Shown piece after piece: positions 12,035 to 21,134 of a stretch of 64,000 bases of DNA. The DNA lies in assembly GCA_021234155.1 (NCBI GenBank), contig JAJEKV010000005.1, forward strand, positions 15,063,468 to 15,127,467, given 5' to 3'. The position numbers were made by a program, and so were the translations under genes. The notes beneath the pieces were generated by a model. It had not been told where the DNA came from. It did not search any database and was given only the letters and a program-made list of their open reading frames with translations. The first letter of the stretch is position 1, and each line of letters begins with the position of its first letter. This DNA is from Isoetes taiwanensis (taxonomy: Eukaryota > Streptophyta > Lycopodiopsida > Isoetales > Isoetaceae).

Positions 12035-12300
12035 GATTCGCCTGGGCGAACCCGTAGGGTGGTCGCACCCTCGCCATCAAGTACGCCGCCGCTAACGCTG
12101 CCAGACGGGTTCACGGTTCGGTTCGCGAACCCTGAACCGCGCCGACTTCCACCGCCATCCGCCGCAGATAATCTCGTTAGGGGGTTCGCTAACCCGCAAA
12201 GAATGCTAAGTAGCCCGCCCCGCCATCGTTTTCGTTCGGCTTAGCTGGCGAAATCCGGCGGGTTAGGCGAATTCTCGGGTCGCCCAGCGAACCCGCTTAG
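12035..12300. repeat. Palindrome array, right subterminal region of the Ulp1-bearing element
   Basis: Contains ATTCGCCTGGGCGAACCC (12036-12053), GGTTCGGTTCGCGAACC (near 12110-12132), GGGTTCGCTAACCC and CGGGTCGCCCAGCGAACCCG (near 12274-12296). These are diverged copies of the left-end palindrome. Pairing of the same motif at both ends is what ties 6.2 and 12.3 kb into one element. Confidence 0.8.
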
Positions 12301-12355
12301 ACATGCAACTTTGTTTCGGGGGCCATTCGAAGCACCGCTTGGGCACCTTTGTGGT

Positions 12356-13100
12356 CAAACTTTACCCTTGCTAATTACGACTTTATTCTATAAGAAAACT
12401 ATTGTTTTCTTGTTTACACATAGCTACTATCTGTGCATACCAATTCTTCTGCCTGAAAACTGCTCCACCAAGTCAGATTGGGAGGGAGATGACTAAATCG
12501 ATGATCCCGTTGGACATTTCCTCCGATCGACGTTTATAAGAAGCGGATAATGAAACGTACAATGGATCACAGCTGCCACATTCAAATGCCATAGAAGCCC
12601 AGCGATCGGTGATAATCACAAAAATCTAGAAATAATCTAGCGATCGGTGAGCCCAACGAAAATCCACACGAAAAAGAATGTACGCTCTGCTTTTCCTTAT
12701 CATTCTAAACAAGAAACAAAGAAACAAAGAAAGGTTAGAACTAAACAAAGAAACTGCAACAAAGAAACAAGGAAGGTTAGAACTAAACCACAATAAAGAA
12801 ACAAGAAAGGTTAGAAAAGGACGAAGAAAGCACAATTAAATCGTTAAACCTTCAAAAATACGGCAGACCTTCAAGAACTCCCCAAAAGACTTGAAACACA
12901 GCTCCAAATCTGGCAAAACGAACATCGATTGGGAGCTACAGCCAAGGCACCTTAGGAAACCTTAATGCATTGTCGAACTATGCCATAGCCAAAACTTCAA
13001 GAGAAAGCTCACATGCAATAGTAATTTTGGCCACGTCAGTGACACATTGGAGCCACCTCGGAAAAAAGGCCCCCTCGTTGATTACGTAATCAAACCACCA
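12356..13100. other. Intergenic with a small purine-rich minisatellite
   Basis: 12705-12815 holds about three imperfect tandem units of ACAAAGAAACAAGGAAGGTT followed by AGAACTAAAC. A short direct repeat AGCGATCGGTGA occurs at about 12601 and 12641. No gene is supported. Confidence 0.6.
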
Positions 13101-13106
13101 TGTGTC

Positions 13107-13202
13107 GGAGTTCCTGTGGCGGAAACTTTCAGGCGGCGCACAACTCTGGGCTCCGCCGCTCGTGGTGGCATCACCTGAAACTTTTCGCCACGGAAACTCC
13201 TC
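13107..13202. repeat. Foldback, 27-bp arms, GC-rich loop
   Basis: Left arm GGAGTTCCTGTGGCGGAAAC (plus TTTCAGG) pairs with CCTGAAACTTTTCGCCACGG (plus AAACTCC), with about four mismatches in 27 positions and a loop of about 38 bp that contains GGCGGCG/CGCCGC. It may be a small foldback transposon or a hairpin RNA source. A second, perfect hairpin follows 60 bp downstream. Confidence 0.8.
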
Positions 13203-13256
13203 CCGATGGCAGTTTCATCTTCTTTTTTATTTTGTGATAGCGTTGGGTTGTGTGCC

Positions 13257-13293
13257 AGGGAACGCCGCATGTCACACCGCATGCGGCGTTCCC
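13257..13293. repeat. Perfect 14-bp-arm hairpin
   Basis: GGGAACGCCGCATG - TCACACCG - CATGCGGCGTTCCC. The arms are perfectly complementary with an 8-base loop. No T-run or promoter context gives it a function. Confidence 0.9.
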
Positions 13294-14990
13294 TTTTCCC
13301 CTTGCGGAACAGTTGAAGTTTGAATTTCCGTCTTTTCTTTACATTTTCCTCTGTTTCTCTGGTTCCCTCTTTCTTTCGATGCCGACACTGGCACTGTGTG
13401 ACGTGGGGCGGCCAGCTCTAGGGGAATCACACGAGAAAGCCGGCTTGAGATTGCAAGAGGTAAGTCTGCATTATATGCTTCACCTTTGAAGCAAAAACAT
13501 TGCCAATGTTTTGCGTTAAGGATAGGAGACAACTCTAGGCCGGAGATTATGCAGGGTGGCTCTAGGATGGTAAAGCCAGAAGCCAGCATGTCTTCACCAA
13601 TCTACTGCTACTTCTTTAAAGTTTCGATTTTCCGAAACTTCATGTGATGCCCTTCGAATTGGAGGGACGCACCCACCATAGGGCATGCCACAACAGACAT
13701 GCCATAGCCCTTTATCCATTCCGCCATAGCCAAGGCTTACTCATTTGAGGAGTATTGAAATTGATCTGAATAGATGTTGACTACCAAGGTCATTTGCCAC
13801 GGGCATTTATACTAAGTTTTTTCTTCCATGCCATTGTACTCCAAAACTAGCTTTTTACCTAATCTATTACCCAGCAAAGCAGACCATCTGAAGAGAGCCA
13901 ACTGGAGCTCGACCAATCCAAATACTAAGTGAAAGAGCAAGTAAGATTTTTTTTTTTTAATAGAGCAAGAGAAATCTGATATATGGGTTCAAATTTTTCT
14001 TTTGTCTTTCTTGATTTAAAAGCTGATACAATTGATTTAACGGCAAATGACTCAGTTATGAACATGTTCACGCCTTTTTGCATGTAAATCCTTACAAGTA
14101 CATACAATATAGTCTAATCCTTATCAGGCTTTGTCGCAAGCATGGCAGCCATGCATACAATATGTCACAGCTTAGATATGCAAAAAGCCCTGCATTTTTT
14201 CGTTTCTCCCATTAAGTTATATGAAATAGTTGTTTAAGCTATAATGCTACAGTTATTGCATATGAGCAAACTAGATCTGGAAAGACGCACATAATGGGCA
14301 CTGCAAGCAATGATTACAGCCCTGCAGGCCTGATGAGGACCATGGAATTCTTTCCCGCGTAATCTATCTATAAAAGCATGGATAAAAAGAGCCAAATTGA
14401 GTTCATCGTAAGTTTTGCGTTTTCAGAGTTGTCTCCTCACAGAAATTATATATTGGGCTTTTATGTCACGTGAATATTTAAAGCTGCTTGCCTATTTTGG
14501 CAAAAAGATTGAGCAGATCTTAATGTGTTCTAATTTGGAAGGACTCATTCTGTATGCAAAAACTAGCAGTTCATATGCATGTTCTAAAGCATATGGCAGT
14601 ACTGATTAAATGCCAGATGTGGCTACCCTACACTAGGAAGGAAAATGAGGTCTATAATTAGTATAACAAGGATTCCTTTTGTTTTTTGCAGACCCTGATG
14701 TAATGCTTGATGTCATGCACCTCAAACTGCATTTACAACTTTATCAGATAAAAAAATATGCACCTCAAACTACATTTGCAACTTTATCAGAGAAAAAAAT
14801 ATATCTCCCCTTCTTCTGCTATCTCATTGGATTCTTGCTGCTTTCAGCAACAAACCAATCTTTGGCTGCATCACACTTAGATATCTCCTCATCTCTTCGG
14901 GATGAGGCACCAAGTATAACACAACTTTCTAAGGTACTACTAAAGTCTACATTCCACGTAAGAAGACCCTTGCACCCGTGCGAATGGAAA
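13294..14990. other. Mostly non-coding; possible leader exon and a tandem duplication
   Basis: A CT-rich tract and ATG (13380) lead to a good donor, CAAGAG|GTAAGT, at about 13458, which could be a leader exon of a plus-strand transcript. A good acceptor, TTTTTTGCAG|ACC, lies at about 14691. A 43-44-bp direct tandem duplication (ATGCACCTCAAACTGCATTT... and ...ACTACATTT...) occupies 14716-14801. No coding frame with a recognisable domain connects these. Confidence 0.4.
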
Positions 14991-14999
14991 TTATAAGTC

Positions 15000-16790
15000 T
15001 GCGCTTCTTCATGGGGAGATGGATGTACAAGTATTGGTGTGGGCCTCTCGTGAGCCTAGGATTAACTTGCTGCTGATAATGTGCCAGCTTAACGTGCGTC
15101 AGAGCATCTGCATCCCAGAGCTTGCGAAGGAAAGTAGCATCTAGGTACAGCTTAAGTGCATTGTGATCCTTCTTTGTCCGTACCTGTGCGCATCTGTTTG
15201 CTTGTACACCCCAACGTGAGAACCACTGAGCTTGCTTGTCCTTCTAGCAGGTTTTGAGGCGTTGGGGACCTATCGCTACGGCCAAAGCAAGGTTGAGCAA
15301 AGGTGTATCACCCATGGTGACCACCTTCTGTATGGCGCTCCAATGCAGCCCGTTGAGGGGGTAAAAAACCTGTCTCTGGTATGGAACTGTGAACTTTACC
15401 CCAAGGACTCGTGCCAAGAAGGCTTTTTGCACCTGTTCGAGGTCATTCCAGGTGTTGAGGGATATCACCGGACCCCACACTTCTGCCCCATACAAGAGGA
15501 CCGGCTCGACCAAGGCCCTAAACAAGTGTGACTGGTGGCCCCAGGCATACAACTATGCCTTGTGGCTGTTGTTCTGCGTGGCATATAGTGCTTTCCAACC
15601 CGCAACCTGACGGCAGCATCCCAGTGGGTGGTAGTAGAGAACTCGATCCCCAAGTACTCGTAGGTCAGAGCCACCTCTACATCTCGTCCCTGGTAAGTGA
15701 ATGAAGGAAGCCTTGGCTAACGGGATGACGAAACTAGCAACACCCTAGTTTTGTCCAAGTTAACTCGCATGCCAGTGAATCGGCAAAAAGTGTCAAGACC
15801 ATCCAAGTGACGTTGCATGTCCTCTGGAGTATAGGCCAGGAGGTTGCGTCATCATATATGAGTTGCCGGATTGTGTGATGCATGAGATGGGCGCCCGCAC
15901 CTCCGTGCTCAGAAAGCCAATCTTCCAGCTGGTCAATGTATAGGCCAAAGAGTGTGGGGGAGAGGGGACAACCCTGACGTACTCTAATATTACTGATTAC
16001 CGGCGGTCCTGATGATGTGATACGGCCTAAGCATGCCTCATTTAGCCTATATATTGCATTTTGCAAGTCAAGGGGGGTCTCCAGCTGTCGTAATCTGTCA
16101 CATAACTTATCTTGGGGCACTTTTGTCAAAAGATTTTGCGAAATCCACGAAACAACAGTACAGGTTTTGTCGGCGATTCCTGCTATCCTCAATCAGTGTG
16201 CGCAGAGTGAAGATATAATCAATGGTAGAATACCTGGGCCGAAAGCCTGCTTGTGTGAGAGCTCGCACATCTGCTTCCTCTGCTATTGTCAGCCGATGCT
16301 CAAGGATGCCAACCAACAGTTTTGAAAGAGAGAGCTGACCATAATAGTACGATAGTTGGCTGCGCATTGAGGGTCCCCTGCCTTGTATATGGGCACAACT
16401 CTACTAGTGGTCCACTGCGAAGGGAAGCCTTCTTGCAATGCTTTATTGAACAATGCTGCGAGGACAGGCACCAGTGGAGACCCAGCCCATGCCATCTAAA
16501 TCTGCTGCCTTCCCATTAGCTAGGCGTTGCAGGCCCATGATGACACCCCCCTCTGTGATGACCAGAGCCATGCCTATCTGTGGAGGCACTGGTGCCCGGC
16601 TCCCAAGCGGGTCGTAAAGCTGTTGTAAGTAATGTACCCATTGCTCCGAGGTGATGTTCCGTGTGGGCTGTACAACCTTGCTCAATACCTTTCTCCAGAA
16701 TGTCTTGGGATGCCGATCCAGGAGACCGAACATCTGTTGCTGGTGCTCTGCTACAATTGATCATGAAGAATGCATTTATCTTCAAGATTT
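15000..16790 (-). pseudogene. Fragment of a second LINE lineage (reverse transcriptase to C-terminal region)
   Basis: The minus strand from 16733 downward gives HPKTFWRKVLSKVVQPTRNI, a GKAADLDGMG block, LVGILEHRL, AGFRPRYSTIDYIFTLRTLI with FVDFAKSFD, VRQGCPLSPTLFGLYIDQLE, then YKYLGIEF-like and RALVEPVLLYGAEVWGPVIS segments. The GCPLSP and PVLLYGAEVWGP motifs distinguish this family from the L1-type LINEs (GCPLAP) in the window. It is the same family as the copies at 29-34 kb (plus) and 63-64 kb (minus). The YADD box is damaged (LIYDDATSWP) and several frameshifts are present. It is 5'-truncated at about 16760. Confidence 0.85.
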
Positions 16791-16799
16791 TGTTTTATC

Positions 16800-17460
16800 A
16801 ATGAGAAGTTAGGGATTCGAAAATTCAAACACAAGGCCCCAACTTAAGCCATCTCAGGCATCCACACCTGGAAGTCATCCCTATATGTCTTTCGCCCCAT
16901 GCATCCATTATTTCCTACCCAATCCATTCACCCCGTTAAATCTATTGCACAAATTACGTTTATAACTCTTTATCATATCCATTTCATGTGCCCACAACCA
17001 ATGCAAAGGTGTTGTGCAACTATCACGTTTCTGTAAGTTTATTTGCATATGAAACCAATTAAATTGAATTGTATTGAAATGGTGCAAATCATCAAACAGA
17101 AAGCGACTCCAACAACTAATCTTTTCGTAGCACTATGCATGATTTTATTAAGGTACCCCAACAATGCAAGTAGAATGGTAGTATAATCTTATATTGCAAT
17201 ACCTGAGGGTAACAAAATTGCAATTGTGTATTCCGCAAAAACCTTAACATCACAACCCCAAACCAATTTTCAATATGCGCTCCATTAAGTCTACCCCTTA
17301 TGTGTCAACATATGCTTTCCATTACTTCTACCCATTCGATGTGTTAGGGCTAATTCCCGGCGTCCCTAAACCTTAAATCCTTCACAGATATATCATGAGT
17401 ACATTTTACAAGTTTTCTACATATTCCATTACATCTACCTATTTCACACGTACATGACTA
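16800..17460. other. Intergenic, AT-rich, possible Helitron interior
   Basis: No gene recognised. A degenerate CCCGGCGTCCC near 17356 may be a third, worn copy of the hairpins at 17.46 and 17.81 kb. Confidence 0.4.
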
Positions 17461-17462
17461 AT

Positions 17463-17491
17463 GCCCGGCATTGCCGGGCACATGTTTCTAG
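17463..17491 (+). mobile_element. Helitron-like 3' terminus
   Basis: Hairpin GCCCGGC-ATT-GCCGGGC (17463-17479), an 8-base spacer ACATGTTT and CTAG (17488-17491). This is the layout of a plant Helitron 3' end. The 5' TC terminus was not located. Confidence 0.5.
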
Positions 17492-17813
17492 AGATTCACA
17501 TTTAACAACAAATAGACATAAGATGAATCTCTCTCACACATATCAACGTTTGTCACTGTTTCATTAGCTTTGTTGCTTTGAAAGATCATTTCTTTGGGAG
17601 GCGTACATGTTTTGTATAAGATTAGTTCATAGCGTGTTTACACTTAAAAACAAGGTTTGCTCCCATCCTTCATAGGGATGTACATTTTCTATTTCTATTC
17701 AACCACACTCATGCAATATGTCATCCTACCCATTTCACCTACATAGATTCTATAAATTCTATTGTAGCTACAAAATCTAATACCCTAAACCCATTCCACA
17801 CGCTCTCGAGAAA

Positions 17814-17843
17814 TGCTCGGCATCGTCGGACACACGTTCCTAG
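17814..17843 (+). mobile_element. Degenerate Helitron-like 3' terminus
   Basis: A weakened version of the same hairpin (TGCTCGGCATCGTCGGACA) is followed by a short spacer and CTAG at 17840-17843, then TAT. It lies 350 bp downstream of the previous terminus in the same orientation. Confidence 0.4.
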
Positions 17844-18141
17844 TATTATATATTTTATGACTACCATGCAGTGGAGAAACAAGTTTAAATTTGTGCGTTC
17901 TCCTTGTTAGCCTTGAGCCACAAATAATGTGGTATATTGTATATGGTATAGGACAAGTCATATTTTGGGTCTAGTGTGGAAAAAGGGGCCTAAGACCATG
18001 GATTCGAACTTCTTTGTGAGCGTGCGTGACTATCAACAGAAAAATCCAAGCTGATACAGATATAGCATAGGCCTAGTATCTAGGGTAAAAATACAAAAAA
18101 GAGTAAGCAAACCCTGAGTTTACCATTCATTTCTGCTGCAG

Positions 18142-18470
18142 GGACGACGCCAGTGGCTGCGGCTTCAGGAACTCTTTCTGCTTAGTTTGGACCATCATAA
18201 AGGTAAGTTGTCGGAGACCCGAACATACTAGAGTGTCTGTTGTCAGGTTTCTGAAAAGTTTAGAACAGTGATGTAGAAGTAACATGGATTGTAAATCCTG
18301 GAAAGAGAGGGAGATGTATTTTGTATCATAACAATGGGCAAATTGCTATTAGCTTGCAGTTTTCAAGGAACCGTGGACATACATAGATGGAAACATCCAT
18401 TTTTAGGGCAAACTTCTGACATGCTTTTCTGTAATTTGTGATATGCTGCAGTAATCTAGAGTCGTAGAAG
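18142..18470 (+). other. 5' leader of AK6 with a 5'-UTR intron
   Basis: A leader exon ends CATCATAAAG at 18202 before GTAAGT. The intron 18203-18451 ends GATATGCTGCAG, and a 19-base second leader exon runs into the ATG at 18471. Another acceptor-like TTTCTGCTGCAG ends at 18141, so the leader may begin in a further upstream exon, possibly the CT-rich one near 13.4 kb. These are predictions from splice consensus only. Confidence 0.5.
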
Positions 18471-19375
18471 ATGGCAGGAGGGAGGCAACATCCAAATATA
18501 CTAGTTACCGGAACTCCTGGAACTGGCAAGACTTCCCTTTGCACGTTGCTAGCGGATACTACAGGCTTGCGCCACATTGATGTTGGGCAGCTTGTCAAGG
18601 AGAAGGAGTTGCATGATGGATGGGATTCAGAGCTTCAATGTTTTATTCTGAATGAAGACCTGGTAAATTATCTCTTCCTCTTTGTCTTTATCATATTTGA
18701 AGTTTAGCAGAGCTATCTATGTTAAGCCCATACAAACAAAGAGATTACGGTACAATATGCCATCAAAAACTTTTTACTGAGAGTACTGGAAAGAGTGAGA
18801 TTTTATGACTGTTTTCGTGATGTATGGTGACTGATTTTATAACTATTTTGCGATGTCGAAGTTAGTTATTATTTCATTATCTAGTAAGCTAGCAGTATAT
18901 CATTATATTAGCTATAGAGTATGATAGATAACTAAATGTTATTTGGTTTTTTCCTACAGCTTTGTGATGAGCTAGAAGATGTTATGGTAGCTGGGGGGAT
19001 TATCATTGATCATCACAGCTGTGAGATGTTTCCAGAGAGATGGTTTGATGCTGTAATTGTACTGCAAACAAATAATACTGTGCTCTATGAACGTCTTACA
19101 AACAGGTAAGGATGAATCACATGTTATACATAGTGTATTTTGTTACAGAAGTTAATTCCTTGTTTATTCTTTTTAGCAGGGGCTATAGTGGGTTGAAACT
19201 TCAAAATAACATTGAGTGTGAAATTTTTCAAGTATTACTCGAAGAGGCCCAAGAGAGTTATTCACATGATATTGTGATGCCTCTGCCTAGTAATACAATT
19301 GAAGATATGAGCAACAATGTTGAATTTATTAAAAACTGGTTGCATCGTTGGATGTCTACAGTAAGAAATGAATGA
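18471..19375 (+). CDS. AK6: Adenylate kinase isoenzyme 6 (AK6/hCINAP/Fap7 family), three coding exons
   Basis: Exons 18471-18662, 18960-19105 and 19180-19375 join in phase to a 177-residue protein, the usual family length. The start is the first ATG after the leader exon, giving [20 protein letters not shown]. Visible features are the P-loop GTPGTGKT (residues 14-21), a [15 protein letters not shown] segment typical of AK6, [14 protein letters not shown] (81-94) matching the family D-x-H-x2-x2-FPERWF box, [11 protein letters not shown] of the lid region, and the conserved end [17 protein letters not shown]6 is a nuclear and cytosolic NMP kinase/ATPase; in yeast and animals it acts in 40S ribosome maturation with uS11. 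Both introns are GT-AG. It is the clearest intact host gene here. Confidence 0.96.
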
Positions 19376-20700
19376 AAGTGTGCTGAGATGATTAGTTTAA
19401 GAGTTTAATTTCAGTGTGTCAGAAAAAAGCGTTATGGGACATTACATAACCTGCAAAAAAGGCGCGAATATCTGATATTTCTACTTCTACCTCCATGCTT
19501 ATGGCTACATGCGTGTTGGTTATAGTTGTCTAATTGGTTGCAAAAAGTATAGAGCTATTCAGAAAGCCAGTCGTGCATATTTCCTTTCCTCAATAAATGT
19601 GAACGATTAGAAGGCCAATGCATAAGATGATGCATTCTAATTATGATGCTTAGAACCATGCATTTTTTAGAAATGGTTGAATGGCTGGTGGTTGCATATG
19701 AACAGGTTTCTTTTCGAATTGTGGATGGAGTAAAACATGCTATGGCTTATGAAAATATAACCACAGATTGATATGGATGGGGAACCCTTTTAATTGCTAA
19801 CCATTGCTTTTTGTATGGTTGCCCGAAGGTTCCAAAATATGCAACTGGAATATTTTCTTTTGTACACGTCGTCGTTCGGTTAGTGTCCTGAATCTTGGAA
19901 AGGGGTTTGACGATTGTTCGGTTTTTCATGTCCCGATTTGACAACCCATTTTCTGAGCAAGGAATAATTGAACAAAGCCAGAGCCGAAAAGCTGACAGAA
20001 GTTTAGGTTAGAACCGTGGAAGTTCCAAAAGCATTAAGCACATTGATTTTCTCTACTGCATCTGAAGAAGAACGTATCATAGGATTTGGACAAACTACTT
20101 GGTCTGATTTATTTCAGGTATAACCTCATGGATATGTTTGTAAAAACATTATGGTAATCTTCATGAGCATATCAGAAAATTCGCAGTTCAGTTATGGTTG
20201 GTATTTTTGCATTATAGACTAAAATTTTATGGATTTTGGAATTTTACTAGAATCAAGCAGGGTTAACTTCAGTTACTCCAGAGACTTCATTAACCTTAAA
20301 AAGACATCACTTAAAGCTAAGGTTGATACTGAAGCACTTCCAAAATGTGCTTGTTTTGATTCAGTTAATTAACGTAAAAGTATTATGTTCAATAGGTAGA
20401 GAATTGCTTCTACATGAAGATCTTTGGATGTTAGATAGTTGCCTATAAGCAAGGTAAAGTGCTTTAGATGTATTCAATTGACTTTAATAGCCTTGCATGT
20501 AAGGATTAAACTAATTTGTCACTTCTACCTTGAAAAACTTTATGTGATTTAAATTTTGCACTCTTTGATATATTAGCCAGATGGTGGCATTTTGAAACAT
20601 TGAAGCATTTTCTAGCTTTTATAAATGATCAACACTCGCACATGAGGCTCTATAAATAGTTTGATTATTGACATTTTTGTGAGTTGTTTAAGTACAGAAT
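19376..20700. other. AK6 3' flank, no further gene
   Basis: Candidate polyadenylation signals such as AATAAA (within CTCAATAAATG, near 19590) follow AK6. The rest is AT-rich intergenic DNA without a supported coding region. Confidence 0.5.
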
Positions 20701-20783
20701 TTGCACTGGGTATTTTTTGCACCTAAAAACTTTGGCATTGAGTATCTTATATACAAGGTGAGCACCAAATCGAATAAGAGGAA

Positions 20784-20884
20784 TGTTGGCGGCGGTCCTG
20801 GCCGCCGCGATAAATTCCTTGTAGACATAATCATAATATGTCTACAAGGAATGTTGGCGGAACCCCTGGCCGCCGCGAACATTT
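20784..20884. repeat. Nested palindrome: 16-bp perfect stem with GC-rich dyads on both arms
   Basis: ATTCCTTGTAGACATA and TATGTCTACAAGGAAT form a perfect stem around a 7-base loop (20814-20852). Outside it each arm carries a GC-rich self-complementary block (GGCGGCGGTCCTGGCCGCCG on the left; GGCGG-AACCCCTGG-CCGCC on the right), and the outermost bases GAATGTT/GAACATTTC pair again. Such a sequence could form a cruciform with side stems. It abuts the left end of the large element (20891) but lies outside its inverted repeat. Confidence 0.85.
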
Positions 20885-20890
20885 CTCTAC

Positions 20891-20922
20891 AACCATCATT
20901 CAATTAAATTGGGATTGTGTCT
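20891..20922 (+). repeat. Left terminal inverted repeat of the large element
   Basis: AACCATCATTCAATTAAATT followed by GGGATTGTGTCT, 31/32 identical to the inverted copy at 52340-52371. Flanked on the outside by CTAC. Confidence 0.8.
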
Positions 20923-21134
20923 TAATTTTGGGATAAATTTTATATTGCACTTTTTTAGTAACTTTGTTAAATTCACTTTTTTAGTAACTTTGTTGCCCTT
21001 AGACTAGAATAGACGTTAACATATAATCACACACGGGAATATAAATTCACACCTTAACTTCAAATTACAAAATCATATATCATGGAACTCAACAACTTTT
21101 ATTAACTGTAGAAAAGATACATAGTAACTGTTTT

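Larger units (their letters stand above)
6150..12356. mobile_element. Large DNA element (~6.2 kb) with palindrome arrays and a Ulp1-like protease gene
   Basis: The outer ends align as degenerate inverted repeats. Left, about 6157-6195, contains TTGGCTCCCGAAACCGAGTT. Right, read inward from about 12352, contains ATGGCCCCCGAAACAAAGTT. CCTT precedes the left repeat and follows the right one, a possible 4-bp target duplication, but the outermost bases are diverged. Arrays of the palindrome GGGTTCGCCTGGGCGAACCC lie just inside both ends. The interior is much more GC-rich than its surroundings and holds a protease gene on plus and two genes on minus. Ulp1-type proteases are known cargo of plant Mutator-like (KI-MULE/Kaonashi) and CACTA elements. 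No transposase is recognised here, so the superfamily is open. Confidence 0.55.
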
